A stretch of 64,000 nt of DNA, taken from positions 62,001 through 126,000 of the forward strand of contig CAZPEP010000042.1 in the NCBI GenBank assembly GCA_964585685.1. The letters run 5' to 3'. Every line of letters starts with the position of its first letter. Positions within the stretch are counted from its first letter, which is position 1. The position numbers were made by a program, and so were the translations under genes. Shown here one piece after another: positions 18,581 to 27,612 of the stretch. The stretch is from JALHVH01 sp964585685. Its GTDB lineage: Bacteria > Acidobacteriota > Aminicenantia > Aminicenantales > Saccharicenantaceae. The notes beneath the pieces are model-generated. The model saw only the letters and a program-made list of their open reading frames with translations. It was not told the DNA's origin and did not search any database.

Positions 18581-21046
18581 TCATATGCCAACCAAAACAG
18601 TCATTTGAGGGCTTTCTTTTCCGTTATCATCGACCGCCGTCAGCCCGAACAGATAGCTCTTATCGCCGGCGGCGCGGCGCTTCTGATACTTGAAGGTCCC
18701 GGCGTCCGTTTCCGCGACGAATGCCATCCCCGCGCCATCGTATTCGTAGAGGCGGTATCCGCGGATATCCTTATTGTTGGGACTGGCCTCCCAGGTCAGC
18801 TCGATGATGTATTCGATCTGGGCCAGCGACCTGTTGGCGATCTTCTTCCCTTCGATGTTCACCGGTGGGAAGACGTAGCCCTTCCCGAACTGGGCTGAAA
18901 CGATCTTCGAGACGTCAAGTCTCACGGGGATGGGGTTGGCCAGCCCGGAGGCGTCACCGCCCCAGCCGACGAATTGGTATTCCGAAAAAGGGAGGGCCCG
19001 GACGGCCACCTCCTGGTCCGTGTCGTAATTGTGGAGGCCTGGGGCCGGGTCCGTCGTCCCGCCCTCGCCGGCCGAGACGGCCAGGGTCCGGCCCGGCATC
19101 CGGACCGTGGCCGAAGCCGGCCCCGCGACGCCCTTTTTATTCACGGCGCGCACCCTATACAACCAGGTCTTCCCGGCCGTCGCCGTCGCGTCGCGGAAAG
19201 CGTATTCCGTGGACGAGAAGAGCAGGTGCGCCGCGTCGAGCGGGAACCCGGCCTCCGTCCCGCGGTAGACCTCGAACTTGAGGAAATCGCCCCAGTCCTT
19301 CCATTCCCACTTGAGCCCGCCCCAGATCTTGCCGCTCAGGCGGAAGTCCACTCCGCCGCCGGGGCCCCCCGAGACGGCGATCTCGGTGACCTTCGGCGGG
19401 TCGTACATCGTCGCGGCGTCCGGGCTCCGCGCCTTGTCCCGGACCCGGGAGATGAACTCCCGGAGGGCCGTTTCCTTGTTCATGCCCTTGATCTGGTGCT
19501 CGCCAATCGCATCGATCCAGCGGAAGAAGTTGATGATGTGGGGCCGGTGGGAATAGACGAACTCATGCTGGTCGAGGATGGCGGCCGCGGGGCTCTGCGG
19601 GATGCCGAGCCCGACCGGGTACGTTTCCGGATCGTATTCCAGGATGGCCCAGTTGGAGGCCATCTTTTCCATGGCCGGGACGCCGAGCGTCGTCGTCCGG
19701 ACGAACCAGCCGGGGAACTTGATGTCGTAGATCGATGCGCCCGGGGAGCCGTAGGGCTGGATATTGGCGGTCCACATCGGCGAGGCCGAAGTGTAATAGC
19801 GCGCGTTCTTGAGCGGCGTCTCCGGCGTCGTGCCGTAGAGGTAATCGCCCGGGAGCTGGTGGGAATAGAAGCGGTCGGTCGGAATGCCCGCGTCGCGGGC
19901 CCAACGGGCCAGGTCCCTGACAAAGTGGTGGACCATCGTCTCCCGAAAAAGGTTCCACAGGTCCCAGTAGTTGCTGTGCCCAGGGTAACCTTTGGGCCAG
20001 CCCATGACGCGCGGCGGATCGAAGCCGCCGGCGATATAGTTCGCGCCGGACGTCGGCATCATGCCGCCCTGGACGTAGGAGGCGAGCGGGATCCGATGGG
20101 GGTCGTTGTTGACGGTGTCGGTGTACGTCGGGTCCCAGTCGTCCGCGAGGCTCCAGTTGAAGTATTTGAGGTCCCACGTCCGGATATTCGTCCCGAAGTC
20201 GGAGTTGAACGTGGCCAGGCCGACCGTCCCCCGATACTTCGCCCCGCCCAGCGAGTAGCCCTGGCCCCGGAATTCGCCGGCGGCGTCGTCGTACATCCCG
20301 GCGTGCTGGATCCAGTCGCGGAACTCGAGGACCGCGAACGGTGAATAATCGCAGAACGAGTCCTGGATGCTCTTCGTGTGGTCGATGCGGAATTGGTTAA
20401 GCTCGGCCTCGCCCCAGCCGCTCACGGCGGCGATGACGTCGGGCGACTCGTCCATCATCCGCCTGAGGAAGACGACCGCCGCCCGCGCCTTGGCTTCGAG
20501 GTTGCCCCGGACCTTGCGGGCGTACCGCGACAGCGTCCCGTAGACGCGCGTGTCCATGTAGTCGGGGGCGGAGAACTGCTCGTCCGAGCAGATCCGGTTG
20601 TCGTTGTACCACTGGGCGTTCCGGACGTCCTCTTCCTTGGCCACGCGGTAGATGGGCCAGGAACGCGCCAGGCCCGAGGTCAGGACGAGGTGGACGCTCG
20701 TCCCCTTCGTCCGGGCGATCTCGAGGAACATGTTGACCTGGTCCTTGAAGGCCTGGATGCCAAGGTCCGCGTCCCCTGGAGCCGTGTGCCAGTCGAGTGC
20801 TGGCGTGATGGCCGTGATGGACAGGGACAGCCAGGCGTAGAGCCCGAAATTGAGGCGCGACTTGATGACGTCGATCTCGGCGGCGTCGGCCGGGTTGTGC
20901 TCGAGGCTGACGATGAGCGAGTTCGCATAGGTCGGCTTCGGGAGTTCCTTGGGGAAGGCGGCAAGCGGAGGAGCGGCCGGTGCCGCGACGAGGAGTGCTG
21001 CCAGAACGAACGCGGACGGGAACGAACAGGATTTGGTCCTCATCAT
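18581..21046 (-). CDS. Secreted glycosidase-like protein with Fn3 and InlB B-repeat-like domains
   Basis: 821 residues. The start at 21046 has GGAGGCA directly upstream; signal peptide FPSAFVLAALLVAAPAAPPLAA. Residues ~35-500 are paralogous to the N-terminal domain of 14406-17843 (TYANSLIVSLEHNP, FGLYAWLSLSIT, FCDYSPFAVLEFRDWIQHAG, GGFDPPRVMGWPKG). An Fn3-like segment follows (YRGTEAGFPLDAAH, YRVRAVNKKGVAGP), then a divergent InlB B-repeat (VSAGEGGTTDPAPG...FVGWGGDA) and a second Fn3 (YIIELTWEASPNNKDIRGYRLYE). It lacks the BACON/C-terminal module of the other two. The stop at 18581 is 3 bases from the next gene, whose start is 18577. Confidence 0.82.
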   Translation of the reverse strand: MMRTKSCSFPSAFVLAALLVAAPAAPPLAAFPKELPKPTYANSLIVSLEHNPADAAEIDVIKSRLNFGLYAWLSLSITAITPALDWHTAPGDADLGIQAFKDQVNMFLEIARTKGTSVHLVLTSGLARSWPIYRVAKEEDVRNAQWYNDNRICSDEQFSAPDYMDTRVYGTLSRYARKVRGNLEAKARAAVVFLRRMMDESPDVIAAVSGWGEAELNQFRIDHTKSIQDSFCDYSPFAVLEFRDWIQHAGMYDDAAGEFRGQGYSLGGAKYRGTVGLATFNSDFGTNIRTWDLKYFNWSLADDWDPTYTDTVNNDPHRIPLASYVQGGMMPTSGANYIAGGFDPPRVMGWPKGYPGHSNYWDLWNLFRETMVHHFVRDLARWARDAGIPTDRFYSHQLPGDYLYGTTPETPLKNARYYTSASPMWTANIQPYGSPGASIYDIKFPGWFVRTTTLGVPAMEKMASNWAILEYDPETYPVGLGIPQSPAAAILDQHEFVYSHRPHIINFFRWIDAIGEHQIKGMNKETALREFISRVRDKARSPDAATMYDPPKVTEIAVSGGPGGGVDFRLSGKIWGGLKWEWKDWGDFLKFEVYRGTEAGFPLDAAHLLFSSTEYAFRDATATAGKTWLYRVRAVNKKGVAGPASATVRMPGRTLAVSAGEGGTTDPAPGLHNYDTDQEVAVRALPFSEYQFVGWGGDASGLANPIPVRLDVSKIVSAQFGKGYVFPPVNIEGKKIANRSLAQIEYIIELTWEASPNNKDIRGYRLYEYDGAGMAFVAETDAGTFKYQKRRAAGDKSYLFGLTAVDDNGKESPQMTVLVGI

Positions 21047-21102
21047 TGCCTCCGGCATGATTGTACACGAAGACTTGCGGGCGCCGCAACCGCGCGCCGC
21101 CC

Positions 21103-22494
21103 TCAGGCAACGCGCCGGCGATAATAGGTCATGTAGGCATGGGCGTTGATCTGGGCCAGGCCGCGTGGGTCGAGGTAGGTCCAGCAGTCCGGATTCTTCT
21201 GGATGACGTGCGCTTCCAGGAAGCCGCGGCGCGTGTTCCGCAGGGACACGGCCCGCTTGAAGAGGATGCCGGGCAGGCCGAGACCGAGCGAGGCGTAGGC
21301 CCGGGCGTAGGTCCATGCCGCGGCGCCCCTCCGGCTCCCCCGGTCCCGCCTCCCGCCGAGCGTCGCGGCGAAACCCCGGAGATCTTCCTTGAGATAGCGC
21401 TTGAAGAACCCGAGCATGACCCGGCGCCGGAAGAGTTTGAGGACGAGCCGCTGGCGGTTGCGGACGACAAGCCTCATCTTCTTCGCGTCCGCTCCCGCGA
21501 ACGAGGCCCCGAACTTGTGGTAAACGACGGCGCCCGGCTCCGGGACGATCTCCCAGTCCCGGTACCAGGCCCGGAAGCTCCAGTCCACGTCCTCGTAATA
21601 GGCGGCGTAACCGGGGTCGAGGAGGCCGATCCGGTCGAGGGCTTCCCGCCTCAGCAGGACGGCCCCGAAGCACGCCGAGGGCACTTCTTTGAGACGGCCG
21701 AATTGCCCGACGTCGATCGCCCCGATGAAATTGTCGCTCCCCCAGCCGTAGTTCCGGACGGAGTTCCCGATCCCGTTGATGAACCCCCGCAGGTCGAAGA
21801 ACTTCATCATGGGAACGACGGCCGCCGCCTTGGGGGAACGGTCCATCTTCGCGGCGAGCCGGGCAACCGTGTCCGGTTCGAGGACCGTGTCGGCGTTGAG
21901 GACAAGAATGTATTCTCCGTCCGACCTGCGGATGCCGCGGTTCACGCCTCCGGCAAAATGGATGTTCCTTCCCGAAGCGATGAGGCGGACGCCGTACCCG
22001 GCGTATTCCTCCGCGACGATCCGGGCCGTCGCGTCCCCCGACGCGTTGTCCACGACGAGGACCTCGATGTTGGACAGAGTCTGGACCAGGATGGAGTCGA
22101 GGCAATCCCGGATGTCCTTCTCCGAGTTATAGGCGACGACGACGACCGAAACGGTCGAAGCGGTTGAAAGACGGCGTCCCTTCGTATCCGCCGAGCGCTC
22201 GACGGCGACAGGCGTCGGTGCCTGGGCGTCCCGGCCTGCCGCCCGTAAGACCTGCGCCGCGAACATGAGCCGCGTCAGCCCCCTGACCAGCTCCTCAGGC
22301 GCGTTGAGCGTCTCCCGGACGCGTATAACGACCTCGTCCTCGCTCCCCGGCAGGCTCTCCCAAATCGCCGCGCCCAAGGCGTCGGCCACGACCCGCGCGC
22401 CGCTTGCGTGGACGAAGAAGATCTCGCCGCCCTCGGCCCGGAGCGCGAACTCGGGGCTCCGTTCGAGCCGTTCAGGCGCGCCCTGCGAGCCCAC
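21103..22494 (-). CDS. PqqD-like domain fused to a GT2 glycosyltransferase
   Basis: 463 residues. Residues ~10-90 look like a PqqD/RRE winged-helix domain (ERSPEFALRAEGGEIFFVH, GARVVADALGAAIWESLPG, RVRETLNAPEELVRGLTRL). After a short linker comes a GT2 domain: VSVVVVAYNSEKDIRDCLDS, VDNASGDATARIV, LVLNADTVLEPD (DxD-equivalent) and YYEDVDWSFRAWYRD. PqqD domains normally bind the leader peptide of a ribosomal peptide substrate; joined to a glycosyltransferase this would suggest a peptide-directed sugar transfer, or a domain reused for another recognition role. Its start overlaps the end of the GT4 gene at 22472 by 23 bases. Confidence 0.8.
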   Translation of the reverse strand: MGSQGAPERLERSPEFALRAEGGEIFFVHASGARVVADALGAAIWESLPGSEDEVVIRVRETLNAPEELVRGLTRLMFAAQVLRAAGRDAQAPTPVAVERSADTKGRRLSTASTVSVVVVAYNSEKDIRDCLDSILVQTLSNIEVLVVDNASGDATARIVAEEYAGYGVRLIASGRNIHFAGGVNRGIRRSDGEYILVLNADTVLEPDTVARLAAKMDRSPKAAAVVPMMKFFDLRGFINGIGNSVRNYGWGSDNFIGAIDVGQFGRLKEVPSACFGAVLLRREALDRIGLLDPGYAAYYEDVDWSFRAWYRDWEIVPEPGAVVYHKFGASFAGADAKKMRLVVRNRQRLVLKLFRRRVMLGFFKRYLKEDLRGFAATLGGRRDRGSRRGAAAWTYARAYASLGLGLPGILFKRAVSLRNTRRGFLEAHVIQKNPDCWTYLDPRGLAQINAHAYMTYYRRRVA

Positions 22495-23728
22495 GGTAGA
22501 GCTCCTCCCAGCGGTCGATGACCGCGTCCCAGGCGTATCGCTCGCGCACCTTCCGGCGCCCGGCCTCGCCCATCCTCTTCCGCGCCGTCCCGTCGGCGAG
22601 CAGGATCTCGATGGCCGCGGTCAGCTCTCGCGAGTTCCCGTCGAGCGCCAGCAGTCCGTCCTTGAACTCGTCGATGAGCTTCGCCGAGCCGCCCCTCCGA
22701 CAGCCGACGACCGGCACGCCGTCCCGCCAGGCCTCGAGGAAGACGATGCCGAACGACTCGAACGGCGAGACCTGGACGAAGAGGTCCGCCGCCCGGAAGA
22801 ACGCCCGCTTCTCCTCCTCCGGGAAGCCCTTGACGAGGGTGATCCTTCGGCCGTGCTTCGGGTCAAGCTCCCGGATGCGCGCCTCGATCGTGCTCGTGTG
22901 GGCCGTCGGGTTCCCGGCGATGACCAAGGCCGCGTCCACCCCGTGGTCCCAGGCGTCCTCCATGGCCGTTATGAGCGTCAGGATGCCCTTGTGGGCGCCC
23001 ATCTGCCCGAGGAAGAGGACGATCCGCTCTTCCCGGATGCCGTATTTCGCGCGGACGTCGACCGCGGCCGTCCCGCCCGCCCGCTCCGGCTCGGGCTCCA
23101 AGTCGCCGATCCCCACGCCGATCGTATGCACCCGGGCCTCGTCGAGGCGGGCCGTCCGGACGAGAAATTCCTTTTCCCAATCGGTCAGGGTGACGACGGC
23201 GTCGGCCCGGCGCATCCAGTCGTAGTAGATCGGGTTCCCGAACGAATAGAGGTCCTCGGTGTGAAAGCACGGCACGACGACGACCGGCCGGCCCTTCGCC
23301 CGCGCCGCTTCGAGCGTGTACCCGACGTTCCAGTTCGGCAGGGGACAACCGGCCGCGACGTCGAAGTCCTCGGCCAGGGCCGCCGCCCGGTATTCCCGGC
23401 TCCTGGGCCCCCAGGCAAGCGCCCTCCATCGGTCGCCCCAGGGGATGGGCACCCTCCAGGCGACCTTCCTCAGGAACACGAGTGCCCTCCGGCCCTTACG
23501 GGTGAAGCCGACGCGCCGGACGCGCACGCCGCCGACGGTCTCCTCGCCCGCTGGAAGCAGGTCCTTCCCGCGGCCGGGCAGTAAGTAATCCTCGGTGGAA
23601 CGGGCCGTCGTGGCGATGATCGTGACCGCGTGGCCGCGCGCCGCCAGCCGCTCGGAGACCTCCCGCATTAGATTCTCGGCGCCGCCGATCGCAGGGTGGT
23701 ACTGATGAAGGCCGTGGAGGACCTTCAT
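22472..23728 (-). CDS. GT4 family glycosyltransferase
   Basis: 418 residues from the ATG at 23728 (MKVLHGLHQYHPAIGGAENL), which overlaps the TGA of the upstream Wzt gene in an ATGA junction; this coupling decides the start over an upstream ATG at 23746. GT-B motifs: GGAENLMREVSERLAARGH acceptor loop, VLFLGQMGAHKG, LFVQVSPFESFGIVFLEAW (donor-binding Glu pair). The final RERYAWDAVIDRWEELYRGL is typical of GT4. It belongs with the ABC exporter and probably elongates the exported glycan. Confidence 0.9.
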   Translation of the reverse strand: MKVLHGLHQYHPAIGGAENLMREVSERLAARGHAVTIIATTARSTEDYLLPGRGKDLLPAGEETVGGVRVRRVGFTRKGRRALVFLRKVAWRVPIPWGDRWRALAWGPRSREYRAAALAEDFDVAAGCPLPNWNVGYTLEAARAKGRPVVVVPCFHTEDLYSFGNPIYYDWMRRADAVVTLTDWEKEFLVRTARLDEARVHTIGVGIGDLEPEPERAGGTAAVDVRAKYGIREERIVLFLGQMGAHKGILTLITAMEDAWDHGVDAALVIAGNPTAHTSTIEARIRELDPKHGRRITLVKGFPEEEKRAFFRAADLFVQVSPFESFGIVFLEAWRDGVPVVGCRRGGSAKLIDEFKDGLLALDGNSRELTAAIEILLADGTARKRMGEAGRRKVRERYAWDAVIDRWEELYRGLAGRA

Positions 23729-24948
23729 CCGATCTCCCAGCGACATCCGATCCGCACATAGCCGAACTCGCGCTCGGGATGCTTCATGACGCGGAAATAA
23801 TACATCTGCTCGTGGTGATCGTAGGCCGTCTGGAGGGACCGGTCGTAAGCCGAGACCGAAAGGAGGTATTCGCCCTCGAGGAGCGGCAGGCTGGGGATGA
23901 TGAAGCGGACCGTCCCCTCGGCGGGGATGCGGTCCGGGAGCGTGCTCCCGAGGGTGTTCGGGCCGAAGATGAGCAGGCGCTGGAGCGTGCTCAGGGCCAC
24001 GCCGAAGACCGGCGCCTCCCCCTCGAGACGGGACCGGTACGAGATCCGGGCCTCGAAATAGTCGCCGGTGCGAAAAAACTTCTTGGCGATGCCCGTTTCA
24101 TCCACGAAGTGGACGTCCCTGAGCTCGACGAGCTTGTTCCCCCAGCGTTGCGATTCGCCCGTGTAGGGGATGGCCGCCGGCTTGGGGGCCGTGTCCTCCT
24201 CGAGCCCCTCCCGGCCCTTGATGAGCTCCAGATAATGGGCGACAGCTTCCTCGGTCGGCCCGAGGAAGGAGGCCTTGCCCTTGCTCAGGACGAGGGCCCG
24301 GCTGCAGATGCGGCCGATGAATTCGAGGTCGTGGGTGACGAGGACGATGGCCGCCCCGCGCTCCCGGAACTCGATGATCTTCTCGAAGCTCCTCCGCTGG
24401 AAGACCGCGTCGCCGACGGCGAAGACCTCGTCGATGAGGACGACGTCGGGTTCGAAAAAGAGGACGATGGAGAAGGCGAGGCGGATGAACATCCCTGACG
24501 AGTAATTCTTGACGGGCGAGTGGATGAACTTGCGAAGGCCCGAGAACTCGATGATGGAATCGAAGTTCTCACGGATCTTCCGGCGCGGGATGCGGTAAAT
24601 GGAGCCCGTGAGGTAGATGTTCTCGGCCCCGGTCAGCTCCGGGTTGAAGGCCGCGCCGATCTCGATGAGCGGGGCGAGGCGACCCGTGACCGCGACGTTC
24701 CCCTCGGTCACGGGGATGACCCCGGCCAGGGCCTTGAGGAGGGTGCTCTTGCCCGCCCCGTTCGAGCCGATGACGCCGAATATCTCGCCGCGCCGAACTT
24801 CGAGGTCGAGGCCCTTGAGCGCCCAAAGGTCGGTCTTGCGCCTCCGGCGGAGGTGCCGGGCGAGGCCGCGGGCGCGGTCGCCGTCCTTCTCCAGGTTGAT
24901 GGAGTACCTCACTCCCAGCCCGGACAGCTTGATCGCGGTGTCGTCCAT
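23725..24948 (-). CDS. wzt: Polysaccharide ABC transporter ATP-binding protein with C-terminal sugar-binding domain (Wzt-type)
   Basis: About 407 residues from MDDTAIKLSGLGVRYS; an ATG at 24981 is also open, so the start is uncertain. Walker A GSNGAGKST at ~61-69, a signature loop reading NYSSGMFIRLAFS, Walker B VVLIDEVFAVGD and the VTHD switch His are all present. Residues ~240-407 form an extra beta-rich domain (FRTGDYFEARISYR, LPLLEGEYLLSVSAYD), the Wzt C-terminal domain that in O9a systems recognises the terminal modification of the glycan. It powers export across the inner membrane with the permease encoded immediately upstream. Confidence 0.93.
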   Translation of the reverse strand: MDDTAIKLSGLGVRYSINLEKDGDRARGLARHLRRRRKTDLWALKGLDLEVRRGEIFGVIGSNGAGKSTLLKALAGVIPVTEGNVAVTGRLAPLIEIGAAFNPELTGAENIYLTGSIYRIPRRKIRENFDSIIEFSGLRKFIHSPVKNYSSGMFIRLAFSIVLFFEPDVVLIDEVFAVGDAVFQRRSFEKIIEFRERGAAIVLVTHDLEFIGRICSRALVLSKGKASFLGPTEEAVAHYLELIKGREGLEEDTAPKPAAIPYTGESQRWGNKLVELRDVHFVDETGIAKKFFRTGDYFEARISYRSRLEGEAPVFGVALSTLQRLLIFGPNTLGSTLPDRIPAEGTVRFIIPSLPLLEGEYLLSVSAYDRSLQTAYDHHEQMYYFRVMKHPEREFGYVRIGCRWEIG

Positions 24949-24961
24949 CGTGCGCTCAACC

Positions 24962-25741
24962 TTATGAAAGATGGTAGACAAAATATTTTTCTTTCCTCGA
25001 GAAGACCAGGAGCCCGGCCGCGAAGGTCACGACGGCGATGAGGCCGGCGCGCCACAGGACCCAACCCGGCGGGAACGCGCCGTAAGCCACGGGATATCGG
25101 AAAGCCTCGACGAAGTAGTAGACCGGATTCAGGAGGAGGACGGTGCGGAACTTGGGGGGCAGGACGTCGATCGTGTAGAGGATGGGCGTTATGTAGAAAA
25201 GGATCTGGAAGCCGATCGAAATGACATGCTCGACGTCGCGGATGCGGATGTGGGCCGTCGTCGTGAGGAGCGAGAGCCCCAGGGAGAAGACGAGGTTGAG
25301 GAGGACGGCCGCGGGCAGGAAGAGGAGGCTCCAGGTGAAAGGCGCCTTGAACACGGCCATGGCTCCCAGGAGGACGGCCGTGAGGATGAGGTGGTCGATG
25401 TAGCGGGCGAGGACGTTCGCGAGCGGGAAGATCAGCTTGGGGACGTAGACACGCCGGATGAGGCCCTGGTTGCCGACGATGGAGGACGTGGCGATGATCA
25501 CGGTCTGCTGGATCATGGTCCAGGCGACGAGACCGGAGAAGAGGAAGATGGTGTAGTTCGGGATCTGGAAGCGGAAAATGCGGGAGAAGACGACCGAGAG
25601 GATGGCCAGGTAGGCCAGCGGGTTGAGAATGGTCCAGAGGAAGCCGAGGACCGAGTTCCGGTACCGGAGGCGGAGCTCGTTGACGACGAGGTTCCCGAGG
25701 AGCTCCCTGTAAGCGACGAGTTCCGCCAGATATTTGCTCAT
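24962..25741 (-). CDS. wzm: ABC-2 type polysaccharide export permease (Wzm-type)
   Basis: 259 residues from the ATG at 25741 (MSKYLAELVAYRELLGNLV). LRYRNSVLGFLWTILNPL is the amphipathic helix typical of this family, and about six hydrophobic segments follow, with LIRRVYVPKLIFPLANV between the second and third. The C-terminal LLNPVYYFVEAFRYPVAYG is conserved in O-antigen and teichoic-acid permeases. It forms the transmembrane channel paired with the ATPase encoded directly downstream. A longer frame to 25807 begins in proline/glycine-rich sequence and is not favoured. Confidence 0.93.
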   Translation of the reverse strand: MSKYLAELVAYRELLGNLVVNELRLRYRNSVLGFLWTILNPLAYLAILSVVFSRIFRFQIPNYTIFLFSGLVAWTMIQQTVIIATSSIVGNQGLIRRVYVPKLIFPLANVLARYIDHLILTAVLLGAMAVFKAPFTWSLLFLPAAVLLNLVFSLGLSLLTTTAHIRIRDVEHVISIGFQILFYITPILYTIDVLPPKFRTVLLLNPVYYFVEAFRYPVAYGAFPPGWVLWRAGLIAVVTFAAGLLVFSRKEKYFVYHLS

Positions 25742-25816
25742 CGAACCAGGAATTCTATCGCATCGGGCGGGGCCGGCGCAAGGCCCCGGGGGGAGCCCGG
25801 GGGGCAACGGCTGCCC

Positions 25817-27433
25817 CTAGACCCCCGGGTTGGGGCTGGTGATCGTCATGTGGAACACGGGAACGACGCGGTACCAGATGACAAAGGTCAGGACGAACAG
25901 CGCGACGACGGCCAACGCTTTAAGGGCGAATACGCCGGCCGAAACAGGCCCCTCGGCGGCATCGCCGCTCCCGGTGTTCTCATGGGCTTTCGCGCCTTCG
26001 CCCGGTGTCCCTGTTTTATCAGCTGCCAGTGTTGTTTGCACTGCGAGGCCCATGGCACTATCACCCATCCCGCTGTTCTCTTGTGCGTTCTCGTTATTGT
26101 GTGACGTCCCTGTTTTTGCGGCCGCCATTGCGTGCATCCCGAGCTGTGCGGCCCGCGCGATCGATGCCAATGCGTCGAGCGCCGTTTTGGCCCCGATTAC
26201 AAACAAGATGGCGGCGAACCCCATGACGGGGAAGAGGTACCGCCCCTGGGCGTAGATGTTTCCCGGGCTGGCCGAGAGCCTGACGCCGAAGACCTGGACG
26301 GCAACGGCGGCGAAGGCGAAGAGGGCGACCCGGGCAAGGAACGGGTTCCGACGCCAACGCCCCTCGAACGGGAGCGCGGCCAGGAATAAGGCGAGGCCCG
26401 TCCCGGCCATCGCCAGGATCGCCCTCCAGGCGAGGACGATCGCCCGGCCCGCCCCGAACACCATTCCCCCGAACCTGAGGAAGAAGCTCTCGGAGAGGAG
26501 AGCGGCGAAGCGCCGGTTTAAGTCGTCCAGGGCGAAGAGCGCTCCAAGCCCGCCGAGTCTGGCCAGAAAGCTGTCTTTGACGATCCGCCAGCCGTTCTCG
26601 GCTTGGAGCGGGAAGAGCATGACGAAGGCGTAGGCGAGGACGACGGCGGACAGGGTGAGGACGGGGACGAGGCCGAGGGCCTTGCCGGCGTTTGCGCGGT
26701 CGATGCGGAAGACGATGAGGAGAAGGGTCAGCGGGAGCAAGATGAAGACGGATTTATCGGTCGCAAAGCCTATTGCCGCGGACAGGAAGGCCAGAGCCCA
26801 GTGCAGGGCCGAGGCGCGCCGCTCGAGAACGGCGATCGCCGCATAGAAGAACGCTGCCCCGAGGGCGACGCATAACATGTCGGGGCTGACGGCGATCGAG
26901 CCGATCAGAAATTGCGGCACGAGGGGGACGAGGAGGACAGCGGCGGTGAACGCCGGGCCCGCCGATCGAGCCAGCCGGCCTAAGCCGGACCAAAGGAACC
27001 CGAGCGCGGCGAGGAAGAGGAGGAACGAGAGGAGCCGCAGGAGATAATAGGACGTTTCGAGGCCGTCGATCCCGGCCAGCCGAAGAGCGGTCCCGGCGAG
27101 GGTGTGATAGGCGAGGAGACCGCGGATGCGGACGTAGGAATCGGCGGAGACGGCTCCGTCCATGATGTAGGGGATTTCCCCGATCCGCTCGGGGAGAACC
27201 GTCGGGCGGCCCATGCCCATGGACCGCCACCAGTTCGACCGGTCCATGAACCGAAGGATTTCCTTCTCGGTGGCCGCGTTACGATCCGCGCCGCGCGCCA
27301 CGCGCAGGACGGCGCCGAAATGCACCGGCTCGTCCGGGTTCTGGAACGGCGGCACCGCAAAATTCAGGACAGCAGCCGCCATGGCTACGAACGCCGCGAT
27401 CAGCCATTTATTCATCACTCGCCTTCCTGCCAA
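25817..27433 (-). CDS. DUF2142-type polytopic membrane protein (probable GT-C)
   Basis: 538 residues; the start may also be the MNKWLIAAF ATG six codons in. VPPFQNPDEPVHFGAVLRVA right after the first helix is the DUF2142 hallmark: an acidic loop analogous to the catalytic Asp of GT-C enzymes. About eleven hydrophobic helices follow. Between two late helices (~430-500) is a hydrophilic insert made of two diverged tandem units (KTGTSHNNENAQENSG and KTGTPGEGAKAHENTG) not expected in the family. Likely an outer-face glycosyltransferase using polyprenyl-phosphate sugar. Substrate unknown. Confidence 0.85.
   Translation of the reverse strand: MAGRRVMNKWLIAAFVAMAAAVLNFAVPPFQNPDEPVHFGAVLRVARGADRNAATEKEILRFMDRSNWWRSMGMGRPTVLPERIGEIPYIMDGAVSADSYVRIRGLLAYHTLAGTALRLAGIDGLETSYYLLRLLSFLLFLAALGFLWSGLGRLARSAGPAFTAAVLLVPLVPQFLIGSIAVSPDMLCVALGAAFFYAAIAVLERRASALHWALAFLSAAIGFATDKSVFILLPLTLLLIVFRIDRANAGKALGLVPVLTLSAVVLAYAFVMLFPLQAENGWRIVKDSFLARLGGLGALFALDDLNRRFAALLSESFFLRFGGMVFGAGRAIVLAWRAILAMAGTGLALFLAALPFEGRWRRNPFLARVALFAFAAVAVQVFGVRLSASPGNIYAQGRYLFPVMGFAAILFVIGAKTALDALASIARAAQLGMHAMAAAKTGTSHNNENAQENSGMGDSAMGLAVQTTLAADKTGTPGEGAKAHENTGSGDAAEGPVSAGVFALKALAVVALFVLTFVIWYRVVPVFHMTITSPNPGV
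25962..26130. repeat. Two diverged tandem units inside the DUF2142-type gene
   Basis: The two stretches around 25970-26020 and 26065-26120 read alike on the + strand (…TGTTCTC…TGTCCCTGTTTT… and …TGTTCTC…CGTCCCTGTTTT…). They encode Gly/Asn/Glu-rich loop sequence between membrane helices. Confidence 0.5.
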
Positions 27434-27498
27434 CGCACCTTATTGCCCAAGCCATGCCTCTGTTCTTTCAAGTTTTGGCCCGGGCTGTCGGCCCTCTT

Positions 27499-27588
27499 GA
27501 TGTAGCCGCAGCCTTTAGGCTGCGTCCTAAGCGCAAGCTAAAGCTTGCGGCTACATGCTAAGACTCAGGCTAAAGCCTTAGGCTACAT
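27499..27588. repeat. CAGGCTAAAGCCTG element with three arms
   Basis: TGTAGCCGCAGCCTTTAGGC, then GCGCAAGCTAAAGCTTGCGGC and ACTCAGGCTAAAGCCTTAGGC: the first two are inverted relative to each other and can pair into a long hairpin; the third follows as an extra arm. It occupies most of the 180-base gap between the DUF2142-type gene and the sugar transferase. Confidence 0.75.
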
Positions 27589-27612
27589 CGCAAACGCGCT
27601 CAAGCATGCGAA

